From positions 1 to 56,178 of the forward strand of contig JAGZIW010000014.1 in assembly GCA_018366035.1 (NCBI GenBank): a DNA stretch of 56,178 nucleotides. The letters are read 5' to 3'. This document shows, in pieces, positions 16,642 through 24,719 of this stretch. The stretch comes from Butyricicoccus pullicaecorum (GTDB lineage: Bacteria; Bacillota; Clostridia; Oscillospirales; Butyricicoccaceae). The translations under genes and the position numbers were made by a program. The stretch's first letter is position 1; the number at the start of each line of letters is the position of its first letter. Below the pieces are notes generated by a model, which did not search any database, had not been told where the DNA came from, and worked only from the letters and a program-made list of their open reading frames with translations.

Positions 16642-17478
16642 ATGAATTGGAAAATTGCTGTTGATAGTTCCAGCGATCTGCACGAGGGCATGGAATGTGC
16701 ACCCAATGTCTCCCTTTCCATTGTCCCACTGGTGCTTCAGGTGGACGGTATGAGCTTTGTTGACGAACCGGATATGGACATGGACGTTTTCATGGAATCG
16801 CTCCGTGCCTCCACACAGGCGACCGGCTCCTCCTGTCCCTCTCCCGCTGCATGGGCAAAGGTTTTCGAGGAGGCAGACTGTACCTTTGCACTCACCATCT
16901 CTTCCGAACTGAGCGGCAGCTACAACGCCGCCATGATTGCCCGTGATTTGGTCATGGACGAACACCCTGATAAAAAGATTGCAGTCATTGACTCCCGCGC
17001 AGCCTCCGGACAGATGTTTCTGCTTGCACAAAAAGTCAATGAACTGATTGCACAGGGACTGGGATTTGAAGAAATCATTCACGCGGTCGAGGACTATAAC
17101 AAAACCCTGCATATTTACTTTACCCTGTGTTCCTTTGACAATCTGACCAAGAACGGCCGTATGCCCAAGCTCGTTGGCGTTCTGGCAAAAAAGCTGGGCA
17201 TGCGCATCATCGGCACGGCTGACCAAGGCAAAATTGCCGTTATTCACAAATGCCGCGGTGACCGAAGTACCCTTCTGACACTCATCAAGGACATGAAGGA
17301 AAGCTGTGATTTATCCAAACGTCATGTGATCATCACACACTGCTCCAATCTCAAGCTTGCGCTGACTCTGCAAAATCTACTGGAAAAAGAGGCGTCCGGT
17401 GTGCGTGTCACCATTCGACCGACCCATGGACTGACAAGCTACTATGCAGAAGAAAATGGTCTGATTGTAAGCTACTAA
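16642..17478 (+). CDS. DegV-family fatty-acid-binding protein
   Basis: A 278-residue DegV protein. It begins with the strand MNWKIAVDSSSDL typical of the family. TGSSCPSPAAW and FALTISSELSGSYNAA form the lipid head-group site region, and the second domain has YFTLCSFDNLTKNGR. In Firmicutes, DegV (FakB-like) proteins present fatty acids to a FakA kinase; no fakA is in the window. The start at 16642 is favoured over 16594 because the upstream residues do not fit the family and GAGGAC precedes 16642. It is a single-gene unit with its own promoter and terminator. Confidence 0.9.
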   Translation: MNWKIAVDSSSDLHEGMECAPNVSLSIVPLVLQVDGMSFVDEPDMDMDVFMESLRASTQATGSSCPSPAAWAKVFEEADCTFALTISSELSGSYNAAMIARDLVMDEHPDKKIAVIDSRAASGQMFLLAQKVNELIAQGLGFEEIIHAVEDYNKTLHIYFTLCSFDNLTKNGRMPKLVGVLAKKLGMRIIGTADQGKIAVIHKCRGDRSTLLTLIKDMKESCDLSKRHVIITHCSNLKLALTLQNLLEKEASGVRVTIRPTHGLTSYYAEENGLIVSY

Positions 17479-17483
17479 ATCGT

Positions 17484-17512
17484 AAACTGCCAGTCAAGCT
17501 GGCAGTTTTTAA
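17484..17512 (+). terminator. Intrinsic terminator of the degV-family gene
   Basis: AAACTGCCAG (17484-17493) pairs with CTGGCAGTTT (17499-17508) over a 5-base loop, with a T-tract following. Confidence 0.85.
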
Positions 17513-17561
17513 GCACTATATTCTTTGATAAGCTAACCAAATTTATTGAGGAGGTTTCTCT

Positions 17562-18605
17562 ATGTCTCTCACACTCGGCTGTCACACAGCAAAGCTGCCC
17601 ATCGTTCAGGGCGGCATGGGCATTGGCATTTCACTTTCCCGTCTGGCGGGCGCGGTCGCAAAATGCGGCGGCGTCGGTACGATATCGGGTGTGCAACTCG
17701 GTTATCGCGACCCAGAATTTACAAAGGACCCGCTTCACGCCAATTTACAGGCAATCGGACGGGAGTTGTCCCATGCAAGACAGATTGCACCGGAGGGTGT
17801 CATCGGATTTAATTTTATGTCTGTGATGAACCATTATGATACCTATGTACGCGAAGCCATCGCGCAGGGCGCAGATTTCATCGTATCCGGCGCCGGACTG
17901 CCCACTGGGCTTGCAAAGCTTGCACAGGGCACAAAGACCGCAATCCTCCCCATTGTTTCCTCTGCCCGTGCCCTCCGTCTAATCGTCAAGAGCTGGCTGC
18001 GTGCGGACAAGCTGCCTGATGCCGTTGTAGTGGAAGGCCCACTTGCAGGCGGACATTTGGGTTTCAAATATGATGATATGGTATCCGGAAATTTTCCAAG
18101 CTTAGACACCTGTCTGACCGAAGTGCTCGACTATGTGCATACATTAGAGGAAACCTATCATACAAAAATACCGGTCATTGCCGGCGGCGGTGTGCAGACA
18201 CAGGCAGATGTAGCGCACCTCATGCAGCTGGGCGCGTCCGGCGTACAGGTAGGCACCCGCTTTGTGGTGACTGAGGAATGTGATGCCGGTCAGGATTTCA
18301 AAAACGCCTATTTGCGTGCCAAGCCGGAAGATATCCAAATCATCAAAAGTCCGGTTGGACTGGCTGCCCGTGCACTGAACGGCAATTTACTGCGCATGGC
18401 ACAAGCACAGGGGAGAATTCCCGTCACCCACTGCCACCAATGTATGCCGCAATGCAAGCAGAATGAAATCAAATACTGTATTTCCCAAGCACTTCTGGAC
18501 GCCGTACAGGGTCCCAATGGTCTCGTATTCTGTGGTGCCGGCGTTTCCTCTCTTACACAAATGACCACCGTGCCCGAGGTAATCCGCGACTTGCTTGGCG
18601 CGTGA
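17562..18605 (+). CDS. Nitronate monooxygenase-family flavin oxidoreductase
   Basis: A 347-residue FMN-dependent TIM-barrel protein of the nitronate monooxygenase (2-nitropropane dioxygenase) family. Visible motifs are PIVQGGMGIGIS at the N-terminus, GFNFM, VVEGPLAGGHLG, and the phosphate-binding AGGGVQTQADV and GASGVQVGTRFV segments. A C-terminal cysteine cluster (CHQCMPQCKQNEIKYC) is present; I believe clostridial relatives share it, and a metal or redox role is possible. GAGGAGG precedes the ATG. The physiological substrate is not evident, and relatives include enoyl-ACP reductase FabK. No recognisable terminator follows. Confidence 0.87.
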   Translation: MSLTLGCHTAKLPIVQGGMGIGISLSRLAGAVAKCGGVGTISGVQLGYRDPEFTKDPLHANLQAIGRELSHARQIAPEGVIGFNFMSVMNHYDTYVREAIAQGADFIVSGAGLPTGLAKLAQGTKTAILPIVSSARALRLIVKSWLRADKLPDAVVVEGPLAGGHLGFKYDDMVSGNFPSLDTCLTEVLDYVHTLEETYHTKIPVIAGGGVQTQADVAHLMQLGASGVQVGTRFVVTEECDAGQDFKNAYLRAKPEDIQIIKSPVGLAARALNGNLLRMAQAQGRIPVTHCHQCMPQCKQNEIKYCISQALLDAVQGPNGLVFCGAGVSSLTQMTTVPEVIRDLLGA

Positions 18606-18732
18606 CCGGAAACGACAAATTTCTTTCTCCTTTTCCGTCTTTCGTCTATATGCACAATTTTTAACAATCTTTTTTATGCACTTGCAACAATGACAACCCC
18701 CTGTCTTTTTTACAATTCATACAAAAACACAG

Positions 18733-18760
18733 TTGCATTTTTGTGCGAATCGCCTATAAT
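18733..18760 (+). promoter_or_regulatory. Promoter of the 32-residue peptide gene
   Basis: TTGCAT (18733-18738) and a consensus TATAAT (18755-18760) are spaced by 16 bases, about 60 bases before the small ORF. Confidence 0.65.
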
Positions 18761-18821
18761 ATAGGTAGAACAACACAAGAGCCGCAAGGCATAAAGCGTA
18801 TGAAGAAAAGGAGTTATTTTT

Positions 18822-18920
18822 ATGAATATCAAGAATTTTTTCCGTGGACTGTATGAGCTTAACTACAACCTCAACCAGATGAACAATATCCGTACTTCTG
18901 CAAAGGCACGCCGCCATTGA
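18822..18920 (+). CDS. Small basic peptide, 32 residues, unknown function
   Basis: The peptide starts MNIKNFFRGLYELNYNLNQM and ends with a basic tail, AKARRH. AAAAGGAG sits 8-9 bases before the ATG, a consensus promoter lies upstream, and a 13-bp terminator hairpin lies about 50 bases after the stop, so this is a self-contained transcription unit. The Asn/Tyr-rich amphipathic middle has no clear transmembrane segment or signal peptide. I do not recognise a family. It could instead be a regulatory RNA carrying a short ORF. Confidence 0.55.
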   Translation: MNIKNFFRGLYELNYNLNQMNNIRTSAKARRH

Positions 18921-18968
18921 GGCCGCACGATATCGGGCTGCGCCGATACCAGCTCAAAAAATGCAGAT

Positions 18969-19010
18969 AGACAGGCAAAGGTGATTTTTTCAGCCTTTGC
19001 CTGTCTTATT
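18969..19010 (+). terminator. Intrinsic terminator of the small peptide unit
   Basis: AGACAGGCAAAGG (18969-18981) pairs with CCTTTGCCTGTCT (18994-19006), 13 base pairs, and a T-rich stretch follows. Confidence 0.8.
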
Positions 19011-19106
19011 TTATCTAAAAAATGTTTTTGACAATCCACCGCACCAAGCGCCTTGGACGAAAAATTTCCGAAATGAGTGATTTTGCGTATCTTATATTCG
19101 CGCTCC

Positions 19107-20054
19107 TCAAGGAGCAACGGCAAACGCACCCGCATTTTTTTGCTCCAGCACACGAATCATGTGATAAAACAGGTCATTGATTGGAGTCGGCACCCCATGC
19201 GCCCGCCCCAGTCTGCACAGCGTTCCTGCAAGCATTTCCACCTCTGTCGGGCGTCCTGCCTCAAGGTCCTGCAAGGTGGAGGGCTTTCCCCATGCAGGCA
19301 CGCACTTTGCCAGCGCCCGCTGCTGTACCAAATCATTTTCATTCAGGTCAATGCCCACCGCATTGGCAACTGCAATGACCTCACGGCATGCTGCCTCGCG
19401 AATCCAATTTGCATCGTTTCCGTCTGCATACCACGCCGCATAGGGAATCCCTAAAATGGCTGCCGACTGATTTTCGCTGATATTCCCCATATACTTGAGC
19501 CAAATATCGCGCACCATGTCCACAGGCACCTGATACCGAAGCCCTGCACGCGCAAACAAATCACACACCGGCTGTACCCTGTCAGAAATCGTTGGATTCT
19601 TGGCTTGTCCGAAATAATATGTCCCCCGCTCCGGCGCATAGGTACACACATTGCCCTCCATCAGGACGGCACGCCGCACAAGACCATATAAAACCCGCTG
19701 CCAGCCATAGACCTCCGCCAGTATTTCCTCTGAACTGATGCCATTCAAAAAGGAAATAATCGTTGTCTGTGTGCCAACCTGATTGCGAATGTCTTGGATT
19801 GCCTGCGGCAATGCGCCAAATTTCACTGCCACCAACACAAGGTCTGCCGGCTCGGTCACGGTATCCGGCGCAACGATTTGGAACCGGCACGCCTGCCCGT
19901 TGATGACGACGCCCTCCCGTTCAAGACGCTCCCGTCTGGCACCGCCTGCAATGACGCGAAAATTTTGAAATCCTACCGCCTGACAAATCTCCCTTGCAAG
20001 TGAACACCCAATTGCCCCCAGCCCAATCAGCGCTACCGTTTTGATTTCTCTCAT
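19107..20054 (-). CDS. Ketopantoate reductase family protein (ApbA/PanE type)
   Basis: A 315-residue NADP-dependent 2-dehydropantoate 2-reductase-like enzyme. The Rossmann loop GLGAIGCSLA is near residue 10, VAVKFGALPQAI covers the family Lys/Asn region, and the C-terminal helical domain carries EVEMLAGTLCRLGRAHGVPTP. AGAAGGAGAG precedes ATG 20054; the longer frame to 20162 has no ribosome site. It is monocistronic and divergent from the GTPase gene at 20180. Many paralogues act on other 2-keto acids, so the pantothenate role is not certain. Confidence 0.85.
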   Translation of the reverse strand: MREIKTVALIGLGAIGCSLAREICQAVGFQNFRVIAGGARRERLEREGVVINGQACRFQIVAPDTVTEPADLVLVAVKFGALPQAIQDIRNQVGTQTTIISFLNGISSEEILAEVYGWQRVLYGLVRRAVLMEGNVCTYAPERGTYYFGQAKNPTISDRVQPVCDLFARAGLRYQVPVDMVRDIWLKYMGNISENQSAAILGIPYAAWYADGNDANWIREAACREVIAVANAVGIDLNENDLVQQRALAKCVPAWGKPSTLQDLEAGRPTEVEMLAGTLCRLGRAHGVPTPINDLFYHMIRVLEQKNAGAFAVAP

Positions 20055-20179
20055 ATGGTTCTCTCCTTCTGTAATATATCTGCTTACGGAACCGTGTACA
20101 AAAATCCGTACTTTTCCCCGTTCCAAACCTATGATACAATAAATCCTAGAGAAATTCGACACATTGGAGAAAACTTACC

Positions 20180-22741
20180 ATGAAAAAAGTCGTTATCGGG
20201 ATTCTTGCCCATGTAGATGCAGGAAAAACCACCCTTTCTGAGGGCTTATTATATCTCACCGGCACCGTGCGCAGGTTGGGTCGCGTTGACCACAAGGACG
20301 CTTTTCTGGACACAAACGCCATCGAACGAGAGCGCGGCATTACTATTTTTTCTAAGCAGGCAGTCCTATTTCCAGCCGATGATTTTGAAATGACGCTGCT
20401 GGATACGCCCGGGCACGTAGATTTTTCCGCCGAGATGGAGCGCACCCTGCAAGTTTTGGATTATGCCATTCTGGTCATCAGCGGCACAGACGGAATTCAG
20501 GGACACACCCTGACCCTATGGCAGCTTTTGCGCCGGCACCGTGTCCCCACCTTCTTATTCATCAACAAAATGGATCTGTCAGGTGCTGACCACGATACCC
20601 TGCTTGCTGATTTACAGACACAGCTTTCCGATGGCTGCATTGATTTTTCTGCCCCTGCGGAGGCGGTTGCCGAAGCGCTTGCCATGACCGATGAATTCCT
20701 GCTGGAGCAATATCTGGCAGGGCACGCGCCCGACGACGCGCAAATACAGGCGAGCATTGCCTGCCGTTCTGTGTTCCCCTGCTATTTTGGGTCTGCGCTG
20801 TCCCTCGCCGGAGTGGACAGCCTGCTGGAAGGTTTGACCCGTTTTACAAAGTCCCCATGCTATCCAGAGCCTTTTGGTGCACGGGTATTCAAAATTTCAC
20901 GAGACGAGCAGGGCACACGCCTCACCCATCTCAAAATCACGGGCGGCAGCCTGTCTGTACGCGCTATGGTTTCCGGTACCACTCAAAATCAAGCGTGGCA
21001 GGAAAAAATCCATCAAATCCGCATATATTCCGGCACGCGGTTTCAGACGGTCGACTGCGTACAGTCCGGCACGGTCTGCGCCGTTACCGGACTGACCCAA
21101 ACCTATTCCGGACAAGCGCTGGGCGCTGAGCCTGCGGACAATACCGCCCTGCTTGAACCCATTGTCAACTACCGCATTTTACCGCCCGACGGCTGTGACA
21201 ATCACACCCTGCTTTCCAAGCTGCGTCTGCTCGAGGAGGAGGACCCGCTCCTGCATGTTTTGTGGAATGAGCAGCTGGACGAAATTCATGTACAGCTCAT
21301 GGGACAAGTACAGCTGGAGGTACTCACCCGTTTGATGGAGGAGCGCTTTGGGCTTGCCGTAACCTTTGACCATGGGAACATTGTCTACAAGGAAACCATT
21401 GCAGCGCCGGTCATCGGCATTGGACATTTCGAGCCGCTGCGGCACTATGCCGAGGTGCATCTGCTTTTGGAGCCAGCACCGCGTGGCAGCGGCATCACAC
21501 TGGATACCGACTGTCCCTCCGACCTGTTAGACCCCTCTGCGCAGCGGCTCATTCTCACCCATCTGGCAGAAAAAACACACTGCGGTGTGCTCACCGGTGC
21601 CCCGCTCACCGATGTCAAGATCACACTGCTCGCCGGACGCGCCCATGTCAAGCATACCGAGGGCGGTGACTTCCGACAGGCGACCTACCGCGCCGTGCGT
21701 CAAGGGCTGATGCAGGCAGACAGCCTGCTCTTAGAGCCTTGGTACACCTTCACCCTGCGGATTCCGCAAGGCATAGTGGGACGCGCAATGACCGATATCC
21801 AGCGCATGAACGGCAGCTTCAACCCGCCTGAGATACAGGGTGCATTTGCGGTACTGTCCGGCGAAGTCCCCGCCGCATCGATGCGCGGGTATGCAGCAGA
21901 AGTGACTGCCTACTCCAACGGACGCGGACAGCTCTCGTGCACGGTTGCCGGATATCGCGCATGTCATAATGCACAGGCTGTGATTGCGCAAAGCGGCTAT
22001 GACCCTGAGCGTGACCTGCAAAATCCGCCGGACTCGGTATTCTGCGCACACGGCGCGGGATACACCGTAAAATGGAATGAAGTCCCCGCACATGCGCACG
22101 TAGATTCCGGACGGTCCCTGCAAGACGACCAGCCCGAACCCGCTCCGCAGCGGGCAGCCGTCTGGTCTGGCGGCAGTGGTTTAGATGCCGAACTGGAAGA
22201 AATCTTTGTCCGCACCTATGGCCCCATCAAAAACCGTGGTATGGACGCTTTCCGGCAAAGCCAAAAGCGCACCATGCCGCCCGCCGTTGACTCCCTGTCA
22301 CGTGTCAAACCAGACGATTACCTGCTGGTAGACGGCTACAATATTATTTTCGCATGGGACGAACTCAAGGCGCTCGCCGCGGAGGATCTGGACGCGGCGC
22401 GTGCGGCGCTGATTCATGCGCTGAGCAACTATCAGGGGGTCAAGCGCTGTCGGCTCATTCTGGTGTTCGATGCCTACCGTGTCAAAGACAATTCCGGCTC
22501 GATTGAAAAGCTGCATGGTATCCATGTCGTGTACACAAAAACCGCCGAGACTGCGGATATGTACATCGAAAAGGCGTCTTATGACCTGTCCCGTGCCCAT
22601 CGGGTCAAGGTCGCAACCTCGGACGGGCTGGAACAGGCAATCATCTTGGGACATGGTGCAGAGCGCATCTCTGCAAACGATTTATATTGGGAGGTGCAGC
22701 AGGCAAACCAACAAATTCAGGATTTTCTGAAAAGCACCTAG
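20180..22741 (+). CDS. TetM/EF-G-like ribosome GTPase fused to a Rae1/YacP-type NYN nuclease domain
   Basis: An 853-residue fusion. Residues 1 to about 640 match tetracycline-resistance ribosomal-protection GTPases: AHVDAGKTTLSE (G1), RERGITIF (G2), DTPGHVDF (G3), INKMDL (G4) and EF-G-like domains II-V. After a linker (about 650-700), residues about 710-853 match YacP/Rae1 NYN domains: LLVDGYNIIFAWDEL, LILVFDAYRVK, ETADMYIEKAS and KVATSDGLEQAIILGHGAERISA. In B. subtilis Rae1 cleaves mRNA in the ribosomal A site, where TetM-like factors also bind. The fusion suggests a ribosome-rescue or drug-response factor (inference). It ends at a strong terminator. Confidence 0.85.
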   Translation: MKKVVIGILAHVDAGKTTLSEGLLYLTGTVRRLGRVDHKDAFLDTNAIERERGITIFSKQAVLFPADDFEMTLLDTPGHVDFSAEMERTLQVLDYAILVISGTDGIQGHTLTLWQLLRRHRVPTFLFINKMDLSGADHDTLLADLQTQLSDGCIDFSAPAEAVAEALAMTDEFLLEQYLAGHAPDDAQIQASIACRSVFPCYFGSALSLAGVDSLLEGLTRFTKSPCYPEPFGARVFKISRDEQGTRLTHLKITGGSLSVRAMVSGTTQNQAWQEKIHQIRIYSGTRFQTVDCVQSGTVCAVTGLTQTYSGQALGAEPADNTALLEPIVNYRILPPDGCDNHTLLSKLRLLEEEDPLLHVLWNEQLDEIHVQLMGQVQLEVLTRLMEERFGLAVTFDHGNIVYKETIAAPVIGIGHFEPLRHYAEVHLLLEPAPRGSGITLDTDCPSDLLDPSAQRLILTHLAEKTHCGVLTGAPLTDVKITLLAGRAHVKHTEGGDFRQATYRAVRQGLMQADSLLLEPWYTFTLRIPQGIVGRAMTDIQRMNGSFNPPEIQGAFAVLSGEVPAASMRGYAAEVTAYSNGRGQLSCTVAGYRACHNAQAVIAQSGYDPERDLQNPPDSVFCAHGAGYTVKWNEVPAHAHVDSGRSLQDDQPEPAPQRAAVWSGGSGLDAELEEIFVRTYGPIKNRGMDAFRQSQKRTMPPAVDSLSRVKPDDYLLVDGYNIIFAWDELKALAAEDLDAARAALIHALSNYQGVKRCRLILVFDAYRVKDNSGSIEKLHGIHVVYTKTAETADMYIEKASYDLSRAHRVKVATSDGLEQAIILGHGAERISANDLYWEVQQANQQIQDFLKST

Positions 22742-22742
22742 C

Positions 22743-22773
22743 AAAAGAGACCGGCAAGCCGGTCTCTTTTTTT
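22743..22773. terminator. Bidirectional intrinsic terminator
   Basis: AAAAGAGACCGG (22743-22754) pairs with CCGGTCTCTTTT (22759-22770), with a T-tract after it on the plus strand. It separates the GTPase fusion gene from the convergent chemoreceptor gene. Confidence 0.85.
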
Positions 22774-22774
22774 C

Positions 22775-24463
22775 TTATCTCTTAATCTTAAATGCCTTGG
22801 TCTGACTGCGCAGAATCTGAGACTGCGAGAACAGTTCTTCACTGATTGCCGAATTTTCCTCACTGCTTGCAGAGTTTGTCTGCACAACAGCAGAAATCTG
22901 CTCGATTCCCTGTGTAACCTGTGTGAGCGCTTCCGCCTCATCACGCACGACCTTTGCAATGCCGTCGATTTGACCGCCCGCCTGTGCTGCAAGACGCAGG
23001 GTCTCCTCCATGGTCTTAGAAACCTCTTCTACGATATCGCCGCCGCGCTTTACTGCATTCATGGAATTTTCAATCAACACCTTGGTTGCCTGTGCAGCCT
23101 CACTGGACTGACTTGCAAGACTGCGCACCTCGTCCGCAACCACCGCAAAGCCTTTTCCGGCGGTTCCTGCACGTGCTGCCTCAACTGCTGCATTGAGTGC
23201 AAGGATATTGGTCTGAAAGGCAATGCTCTCGATGGTGCTGATAATCTTGCCAATCTCCTGCGAGGACTGATGAATATCCTTCATCGCAGCAATCATGTGA
23301 GACATCTGCTCGTTGCTGGTAGAAATCTGCACATCGGTTTGACGCGCGTTGTCCTGCACCTCCTGTGCTGCCTTCGCATTTTTTCTCGCATTGGCAGAAA
23401 GCTCTTCCAGAGAGGCGAGCAGTTCTTCGACTGCACTTGCCTGCTCGGTTGCACCCTGTGCCAGTGCCTGTGAACTTGAAGAAATCTGCTCGGCACCGCT
23501 CGTTACCTGTGTTGTTGCGTTGTCAATCTGATAGATGGCCTCCGAAACCGCAGTGCTCATCTTTTCAATGGATTCCTCAATGGAGCGGAAGTCTCCAATA
23601 AACGTTGTGGATACCTTGACATTAAGGTTTCCCTGCGCCATTTCTGCCAGAATCCGGTTGATATCCGACACATAGTCATCTATCCGTGCAAGGGCGTCAC
23701 CCAACGTTGCAGTAAGCTGTCCCAGTTCATTTTGTCCATGGTAGCTGAACTGCAAATGCAGGTGTCCTTCCGCCAAGGGGGTACTCTCATTGGTGAGCAG
23801 CAGAATCGGACGCACTACATTGCGCAGTACATAACGGATCAGGCTCACAAGACATGCGAGAGACGCAAGGAAACACAAAATTACAACGGTCTGCATCACA
23901 CGAATTGCACGATTCATGTGCTCTTTTGCCTCCGTATTCAATACATTCGCCCGCTCAATGATTTTGGTAAGCCTGAAAACCACCTGATCTACATTCTTGC
24001 GAATTGTATTTTGATAATAGGACTGCGCAGATCCCGCATCGGTCTGTAAGGTAGAAAGTGCATTTTCGGCAGATTCATGCATCTGCTTATGAAGCGGCTC
24101 GAGTTCAGCGCGCAATGCCAAAATCTCAGTATCATCGGTTCTGGCATCTCCATAGATCCACTGTCCCAGACTGCAAGCGGCAGGGTCTGTGCTCCCCGTG
24201 AACTCCGCTCCCGCATAGAGTGCATTGCTGAGCAGCGCTGACCAGTGATAGTGTGCCACTTCCGCTGCCTGTGCCGCTTCTAAGATGCCTGTTGCGGTTT
24301 CGCTCTGTTTCTGCGCCGTACGAATCCCATTGATACCAATATTGACCGCCGCACAAAACATCAGCGAAGAGCAGAGCGCAGCCAGCACACGAATCCATAC
24401 CGCGCGTTTGATGCTCTTCTTTCCTCCAAACCTGCCGCCTGTGGGTTTGACATTGTCCTTCAT
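22775..24463 (-). CDS. Methyl-accepting chemotaxis protein with CZB-like sensor
   Basis: A 562-residue transmembrane chemoreceptor. TM1 lies at about 20-42. The extracytoplasmic region (about 45-175) contains HYHWSALL, CSLGQWIYGD and LEPLHKQMHESA, the His/Cys/His/His pattern of chemoreceptor zinc-binding (CZB) domains. TM2 is near 180-205, then HAMP, then the signalling helices with the hairpin tip around NILALNAAVEAARAGTAGKGFAVVADEVRSLA. GAGGGGG before ATG 24463 sets the start, 15 codons inside the longer frame. No pentapeptide tether is evident at the C-terminus. Other chemotaxis genes are not in the window. Confidence 0.92.
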   Translation of the reverse strand: MKDNVKPTGGRFGGKKSIKRAVWIRVLAALCSSLMFCAAVNIGINGIRTAQKQSETATGILEAAQAAEVAHYHWSALLSNALYAGAEFTGSTDPAACSLGQWIYGDARTDDTEILALRAELEPLHKQMHESAENALSTLQTDAGSAQSYYQNTIRKNVDQVVFRLTKIIERANVLNTEAKEHMNRAIRVMQTVVILCFLASLACLVSLIRYVLRNVVRPILLLTNESTPLAEGHLHLQFSYHGQNELGQLTATLGDALARIDDYVSDINRILAEMAQGNLNVKVSTTFIGDFRSIEESIEKMSTAVSEAIYQIDNATTQVTSGAEQISSSSQALAQGATEQASAVEELLASLEELSANARKNAKAAQEVQDNARQTDVQISTSNEQMSHMIAAMKDIHQSSQEIGKIISTIESIAFQTNILALNAAVEAARAGTAGKGFAVVADEVRSLASQSSEAAQATKVLIENSMNAVKRGGDIVEEVSKTMEETLRLAAQAGGQIDGIAKVVRDEAEALTQVTQGIEQISAVVQTNSASSEENSAISEELFSQSQILRSQTKAFKIKR

Positions 24464-24537
24464 TTGAATTTCCCCCTCATTCGATGAATATCCTTTTGTA
24501 CGTCCCATAAATGATACTGTTCAGGTATGTTTTATTT

Positions 24538-24566
24538 AGTATAGCATTTTACACAAAGCATGTCCA
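24538..24566 (-). promoter_or_regulatory. Promoter of the chemoreceptor gene
   Basis: On the minus strand TGGACA (24566-24561) and TATACT (24543-24538) are spaced by 17 bases, about 75 bases before the start. It is sigma-A-like; I do not see a flagellar sigma factor motif. Confidence 0.6.
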
Positions 24567-24667
24567 GTGATTACACACATTATTTTCTAATTTATGACAA
24601 AATAGCTTTATTTTCGCATGTTTTACTCTCATAATATATATAATTTTCACAACCGCCCTGCTTTCCG

Positions 24668-24706
24668 CAAAAAAAAAGCTGTCATCTGTTTTCAGATGAC
24701 AGCTTT
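24668..24706 (-). terminator. Intrinsic terminator of the glycyl-tRNA synthetase gene
   Basis: A perfect 14-bp stem (24675-24688 with 24693-24706) over a TTTT loop is followed on the minus strand by a run of about nine T. Confidence 0.88.
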
Positions 24707-24719
24707 GTACGCAGGGGAC

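Noticed and set aside
20180..22741. Simple annotation as tetracycline resistance tet(M)
   Set aside because: The GTPase part is related, but the protein has an additional NYN nuclease domain and no mobile context, so a resistance label is not justified.
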